The notes under the pieces are model-generated. The model had not been told where the DNA came from. It did no database searches and saw only the letters and a program-made list of their open reading frames with translations. Both the position numbers and the translations under genes were made by a program. Positions 61,030 to 64,000 of a DNA stretch of 64,000 nucleotides are shown in pieces. Source of the stretch: an uncultured Devosia sp. (GTDB taxonomy: Bacteria > Pseudomonadota > Alphaproteobacteria > Rhizobiales > Devosiaceae); NCBI RefSeq assembly GCF_946479885.1, contig NZ_CAMLHM010000001.1, positions 310,001 through 374,000 on the forward strand. The letters run 5' to 3'. Within the stretch, counting starts at the first letter, position 1. Every line of letters begins with the position of its first letter.

Positions 61030-61434
61030 CTAGGCCCAGGCCCAGCCGAATGGCCGTCGGCACAGCCAATAGACCAACCCCGAGCCGAACCCGGCGCTCA
61101 GGAAGGCAGCGTGCTGGAGATCGGGGACGAACGGTTCGGTGAAAAGAACCATCGCCACATAGGCGACGAGAACGCCGAAAACCGAGTGGGTCAGCCAGTC
61201 ACGCCGTCGCCACCACCGCATCAAGCCAATGGCAACCAGAAACGGCGCGGCCGCATACATGCCGGTGATCATAGCCCCCACGAGGACAAACTCGAGCAAG
61301 TCTTCCGGGTTGGATGTCGACCGACCCGGCCACAACGATATGACATTGTCGCACAGCACCACGAGGAACGGCGTCGCCAGCACAGCGGCGGCGTAGCAGC
61401 CCAGAACGATCAGAGCATGGCGTAGCCGGCTCAA
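61030..61434 (-). CDS. Small membrane protein downstream of a binding protein
   Basis: The 134-residue product has four hydrophobic helices and no family I recognise. Its TTG start overlaps the stop of the amino-acid-type binding protein (TTGA), so the two are coupled. It is too short to be an ABC permease of the usual type. Confidence 0.6.
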   Translation of the reverse strand: MSRLRHALIVLGCYAAAVLATPFLVVLCDNVISLWPGRSTSNPEDLLEFVLVGAMITGMYAAAPFLVAIGLMRWWRRRDWLTHSVFGVLVAYVAMVLFTEPFVPDLQHAAFLSAGFGSGLVYWLCRRPFGWAWA

Positions 61435-62231
61435 TAGAAGCCCACCGGGAACCAGCGCAGGTACAGCTCGTCCAGCGCGCCATTGTCCTTGAGCTTGACC
61501 AGGGCCCAGTCGATGGCGTGACGCACCGCGTCATGGCCGGCGGGCACGGCAATGGACAGACCCTCGCCGAACAGGTTTGGCCGGAAATAGGGTTCGCCGG
61601 CAAAGCCGCAGCAGGTCAGGTTCTCGTTGAGCCAGAACGAGGCGCGCATGGCGTCACCGAAAAAAGCGTCGGCCTTGCCGTCCTCCACCGCCTCCAGCGC
61701 CGCGATCTCGCTGTCGAAACGCGCCAGGATCACGTCGGGCAGATAGCGCGTGAGGAAGGTCTCGTGCGCACTGCCGGCACGCACCGAGACGGTCTTGCCG
61801 GCCAGCGCATTGGCGTCGAACACGCCGATATCGGTAGCGCGGGTGACGAAGCGACCGGGCAGCGCCAGATAGATCGACGAGAAGTCGAACAGTTCGCCGT
61901 TCTCCGGCGTCATGGCGAGCCCGGCGATCAGGGCGTCACCTTGGCTATCGCTGAGCGCGCTCGCCGCCTGCTCCCACGGCCAGGCCTGGATGGTGCAGGC
62001 GACATTGGCCTCGGCGCAGATGCGCTTGGCCAGGTCGATGTTGAAGCCGATCAGTTCGCCGGTGGAATCCCTGAAGTTGAAGGGCGGGAAATCGGCCGTG
62101 GTCAGGAAGCGAATGGCCGGCACGGGCGTCAGGCTGGGCAGGATTTCGCGGGCGCTGGGATCGGTGTGATAGGGCAGCGCCTGGGCGAAGGCGGGGGCGG
62201 CGAAGAGGGCCAGGATGAGGGTGCAGAGCAT
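61431..62231 (-). CDS. Amino-acid-type periplasmic binding protein (SBP_bac_3)
   Basis: This 266-residue protein has a signal peptide (MLCTLILALFAAPAFAQA) and the family 3 binding fold: RFLTTADFPPFNFRDSTGEL, GFNIDLAKRICAEA, DALIAGLAMTPEN, GKTVSVRAGSAHETFL and GLSIAVPAGHD. No permease or ATPase adjoins, so it is an orphan receptor or acts with a distant transporter. The ATG at 62231 follows the repeat, whose GGAGGGGG serves as ribosome site; longer frames run through the repeat and are rejected. Confidence 0.87.
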   Translation of the reverse strand: MLCTLILALFAAPAFAQALPYHTDPSAREILPSLTPVPAIRFLTTADFPPFNFRDSTGELIGFNIDLAKRICAEANVACTIQAWPWEQAASALSDSQGDALIAGLAMTPENGELFDFSSIYLALPGRFVTRATDIGVFDANALAGKTVSVRAGSAHETFLTRYLPDVILARFDSEIAALEAVEDGKADAFFGDAMRASFWLNENLTCCGFAGEPYFRPNLFGEGLSIAVPAGHDAVRHAIDWALVKLKDNGALDELYLRWFPVGFY

Positions 62232-62234
62232 ACG

Positions 62235-62354
62235 GCCCCACCCCCTCCTACCTCCCCCATCAGAGGGGGAGGTTTCTCTCCACTCCCGTCGCTCGATGCG
62301 GTCCAACCCACGGGGCGTCACCTCCCCTTTGATGGGGGAGGCTGGGAGGGGGTG
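62235..62354. repeat. Palindromic intergenic repeat, CCCCATCAGAGGG family
   Basis: The element starts CCCCACCCCCTCCTACC and ends with the inverted match GGGAGGGGGTGGGG. Inner hairpins are CCTCCCCCATCAGAGGGGG and CCTCCCCTTTGATGGGGG. It is related in layout to the copy at 18.5 kb. It lies directly upstream of the binding-protein gene and 28 bp after the metZ stop. Confidence 0.75.
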
Positions 62355-62382
62355 GGGCAACGCGAACCGGACCATGATCGAC

Positions 62383-63588
62383 CTAAACCTGATCCAGCCC
62401 ATACAGCAGATCGGCAATCAGGTCATCGCTGGCTTCCAGACCCACCGACAACCGCAGCAGGCCCGGCGTCACGCCGGTTTCCAGCCGTACCTCTTCAGTC
62501 AGGCGGGCATGGGTGGTCGTGCGCGGATGGGTGATCAGCGACTTGGCGTCACCCAGATTGTTGGAAATCAGGATCACGGCAAGGCTGTCGGACAAGGTGA
62601 ACGCCGCCTCCTGGCTACCGACATCGATGGCCAGCAGCGTCGAGCCGCGCTGCATCTGGCGCTTGGCCAGGTCGTATTGCGGATGGCTCTTGTGGTGCGG
62701 ATAGATGACGCGCTTGATCTTGGGATGGGACGCCAGGGCGTCGGCAACCTTTTCGGCGCTGTCGGTCATCTGGCGGATGCGCAGCTCGTAGGTTTCGAGG
62801 CCCTTGAGCAGCACCCAGGCATTGAAGGCGCTCAGCGTTGCGCCGGTCTGGCGCAGGAAGGTATGGACATCGCCCTCGATCAGCGCCTTGGAGCCGAGCA
62901 CGATGCCGCCCAGTACCCTGCCCTGCCCGTCGATATGCTTGGTGGCCGAATAGGTGACGAGATCGGCGCCCAGCTGCAGCGGCTTCTGGTAGAGCGCCGT
63001 TGAAAAGACGTTGTCGACGATGAGCTTGGCGCCATGGGCATGCGCAATATCGGCCACCGCCTTGATGTCGACCAGTTCGAGCGTCGGATTGGTCGGCGTT
63101 TCGATGAACACGACCTTGGTGTTTGGACGCATGGCGCGGGCGAAGTTCTCGGGATCGCGGCCGTCGACCAGCGTCGACTCCACGCCGAAGCGCGGGGCGT
63201 AATCTTCCACCACATAGCGGCAGCCGCCGAACAGGGCCTGGGCCGCGACGATATGGTCGCCGGCGCGTACCTGGCTCATCACCGCATTGGTCACCGCGGC
63301 CATGCCGGAGGCAAAGGCGCGACCGGCTTCGGCACCCTCGATCAGCGCCATGCGCTCCTGGAAGATGTCGACTGTGGGGTTGGCGAAACGGGAATAGTTA
63401 TGAGCGCCCGGAATCTTGTTCTGGAACAGCAGTTCGGCATGTTCTGAGCTGGGATAGGAATAGCCCGAATTGAGAAAAAGCGCTTCGCTTGTCTCATTGA
63501 ACGCCGTGCGCTTGTCGCCGCCATGGACCATCAGCGTTGCCGCACCGTGCCGCTTCGGATCAAGGAGGGGGTTCTTATCTCGGGACAT
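62383..63588 (-). CDS. metZ: O-succinylhomoserine sulfhydrylase
   Basis: This 401-residue PLP enzyme of the Cys/Met family makes homocysteine from O-succinylhomoserine and sulfide. It shows NYSRFANPTVDIFQERMALI (about 64-83), ASGMAAV, the PLP lysine in YSATKHIDGQG, and the C-terminal RLSVGLEASDDLIADL. The ATG at 63588 is the standard start; the longer frame runs through the riboswitch. A SAM-II riboswitch and terminator upstream fit methionine-pathway control. Confidence 0.93.
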   Translation of the reverse strand: MSRDKNPLLDPKRHGAATLMVHGGDKRTAFNETSEALFLNSGYSYPSSEHAELLFQNKIPGAHNYSRFANPTVDIFQERMALIEGAEAGRAFASGMAAVTNAVMSQVRAGDHIVAAQALFGGCRYVVEDYAPRFGVESTLVDGRDPENFARAMRPNTKVVFIETPTNPTLELVDIKAVADIAHAHGAKLIVDNVFSTALYQKPLQLGADLVTYSATKHIDGQGRVLGGIVLGSKALIEGDVHTFLRQTGATLSAFNAWVLLKGLETYELRIRQMTDSAEKVADALASHPKIKRVIYPHHKSHPQYDLAKRQMQRGSTLLAIDVGSQEAAFTLSDSLAVILISNNLGDAKSLITHPRTTTHARLTEEVRLETGVTPGLLRLSVGLEASDDLIADLLYGLDQV

Positions 63589-63600
63589 CGCAAACGCCTT

Positions 63601-63637
63601 CAAAAACAAAAACCGGCACGCATAGAGGCGGCCGGTT
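63601..63637 (-). terminator. Attenuator terminator in the metZ leader
   Basis: On the minus strand AACCGGC (63637-63631) pairs with GCCGGTT (63617-63611), followed by TTTTTGTTTTTG. This is a standard intrinsic terminator, placed between the SAM-II riboswitch and the metZ start, so SAM binding probably controls premature termination. Confidence 0.8.
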
Positions 63638-63644
63638 CCCAAAC

Positions 63645-63694
63645 GGTCTTTAGCAACTTGTTTTAAGTGGCTGCAAGCGACCGGCCAAATCACC
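63645..63694 (-). promoter_or_regulatory. SAM-II riboswitch before metZ
   Basis: The minus strand reads GGTGATTTG, CCGGTCGCTTGCAGCCAC, TTAAAACAAGTTGCTAAAG and ACC. These are the conserved parts of the SAM-II (metA) riboswitch: the CGCTTGCAGCC core, A-rich loop and TGCTAAA pseudoknot strand. It is known almost only from alphaproteobacteria and related groups, and often precedes metA or metZ. SAM binding would lower metZ expression. Confidence 0.92.
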
Positions 63695-63782
63695 ACTGGG
63701 TTGTGATGTAAGGCCAATTGCCTGTTGGCGTCAATTGCATGGGTTGCTAGGGGTAGCCACGGTTTCCGTGGGGCGCGACAGC

Positions 63783-64000
63783 ATGGACAAGCAGCAGGCC
63801 TGGCCGCAAGGCGTCTTTCCGGCACGATTGATCGAGCTGCTGCACCAGCAGGGCGCCATCGTGGCGACGCGCCCGTTCGACACCGACCAGGTGCAGCCGG
63901 CCAGCCTCGACCTGCGGCTGGGCGATGTGGCCTATCGCGTGCGATCGAGCTTCCTGCCCGGGCCGAGCCATTCGGTGGCGGAGCGTATCGAAGCGCTCAA
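63783..64000 (+). CDS. dcd: 2'-Deoxycytidine 5'-triphosphate deaminase, N-terminal part
   Basis: The gene runs off the right edge; 72 residues are seen. The stretch FPARLIELLHQQGAIV and QVQPASLDLRLGDVAYRVRS is typical of the two-domain dCTP deaminase of Hyphomicrobiales, which makes dUTP for thymidylate synthesis. It is divergent from metZ; its ATG at 63783 lies about 90 bp from the riboswitch. Confidence 0.88.
   Translation, partial: MDKQQAWPQGVFPARLIELLHQQGAIVATRPFDTDQVQPASLDLRLGDVAYRVRSSFLPGPSHSVAERIEAL

Noticed and set aside
62232..62417. Longer start for the amino-acid-type binding protein
   Set aside because: The extension reads through a palindromic repeat and places the signal peptide in the middle of the protein.
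1..64000. tRNA, rRNA, CRISPR array, transposase, integrase or attachment site
   Set aside because: I looked for cloverleaf T-loops, spaced direct repeats, and DDE or tyrosine recombinase motifs and found none that hold up. The repeats present are short intergenic palindromes.

Overview
The window looks like chromosomal DNA from an alphaproteobacterium of the order Hyphomicrobiales. A Devosia-like organism is the best guess, but this is inferred from gene content and not from a marker gene. Supporting signs are high GC, a class I lysyl-tRNA synthetase, a C4-pathway 5-aminolevulinate synthase, a SAM-II riboswitch before metZ, osmoregulated periplasmic glucan genes (opgG, opgH, opgC), a PodJ-like polarity protein, Ugp and Liv transporters, and several families of short palindromic intergenic repeats. 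I see no rRNA, tRNA, CRISPR array, insertion sequence, prophage or integrase. Gene density is high and most operons have 1-8 bp overlaps.

Layout. 0-4.2 kb: opgG, a 45-codon small ORF, opgH and opgC (minus strand, translationally coupled). 4.4-6.2 kb: a PIG-V-type membrane mannosyltransferase with an overlapping membrane-anchored partner. 6.2-9.1 kb: a CUT2-type sugar ABC importer. 9.4-15.4 kb: ugpBAECQ plus a DeoR/GlpR-type repressor, preceded by an array of TGTTCA/TGAACA half-sites. 15.5-18.5 kb: a LacI regulator and a GH127 beta-L-arabinofuranosidase. 18.7-23.1 kb: PRC-barrel protein, two small proteins, an OmpA-like lipoprotein, a xylose-dehydrogenase-like SDR, and a 439-residue protein with a degenerate acyltransferase motif. 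23.4-27.0 kb: hemA (ALAS) behind an FNR/FixK box, pcm, a phosphoesterase, and a FixJ-like regulator whose phospho-acceptor Asp is Asn. 27.3-31.2 kb: mscL, a PAS hybrid histidine kinase, and an ECF42-type sigma factor with its DGPF/YCII partner. 31.2-39.3 kb: MATE exporter, P-loop kinase operon, ligase-associated helicase plus PdeM nuclease, and a TauE/SafE exporter with its TIGR02186 partner. 39.4-45.4 kb: PodJ-like protein, a NarL-type response regulator, pyrD and a DUF952 protein. 45.5-55.6 kb: a catabolic island. 55.7-64 kb: S24-type repressor with a GNAT, DUF2975/XRE pair, lysRS, TerB, DUF2161, a small-molecule binding protein, metZ under a SAM-II riboswitch, and the start of dcd.

The most coherent candidate system is 45.5-55.6 kb. 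A Tat-exported LivK-like binding protein, LivHMGF, an HSL-type esterase, a coniferyl-alcohol-dehydrogenase-like SDR and a benzaldehyde/coniferaldehyde-type dehydrogenase all lie on the minus strand. Divergent from them is a XylR/DmpR-type sigma-54 activator (V4R sensor, GAYTGA loop). The 433 bp between them hold an exact match to the -24/-12 consensus (TGGCACG-N4-TTGCA) facing the catabolic genes, and a perfect 10+10 bp palindrome about 165 bp upstream of it. Together these suggest a regulated uptake, de-esterification and oxidation system for lignin-derived phenylpropanoid or benzylic alcohols; the substrate itself is inferred.
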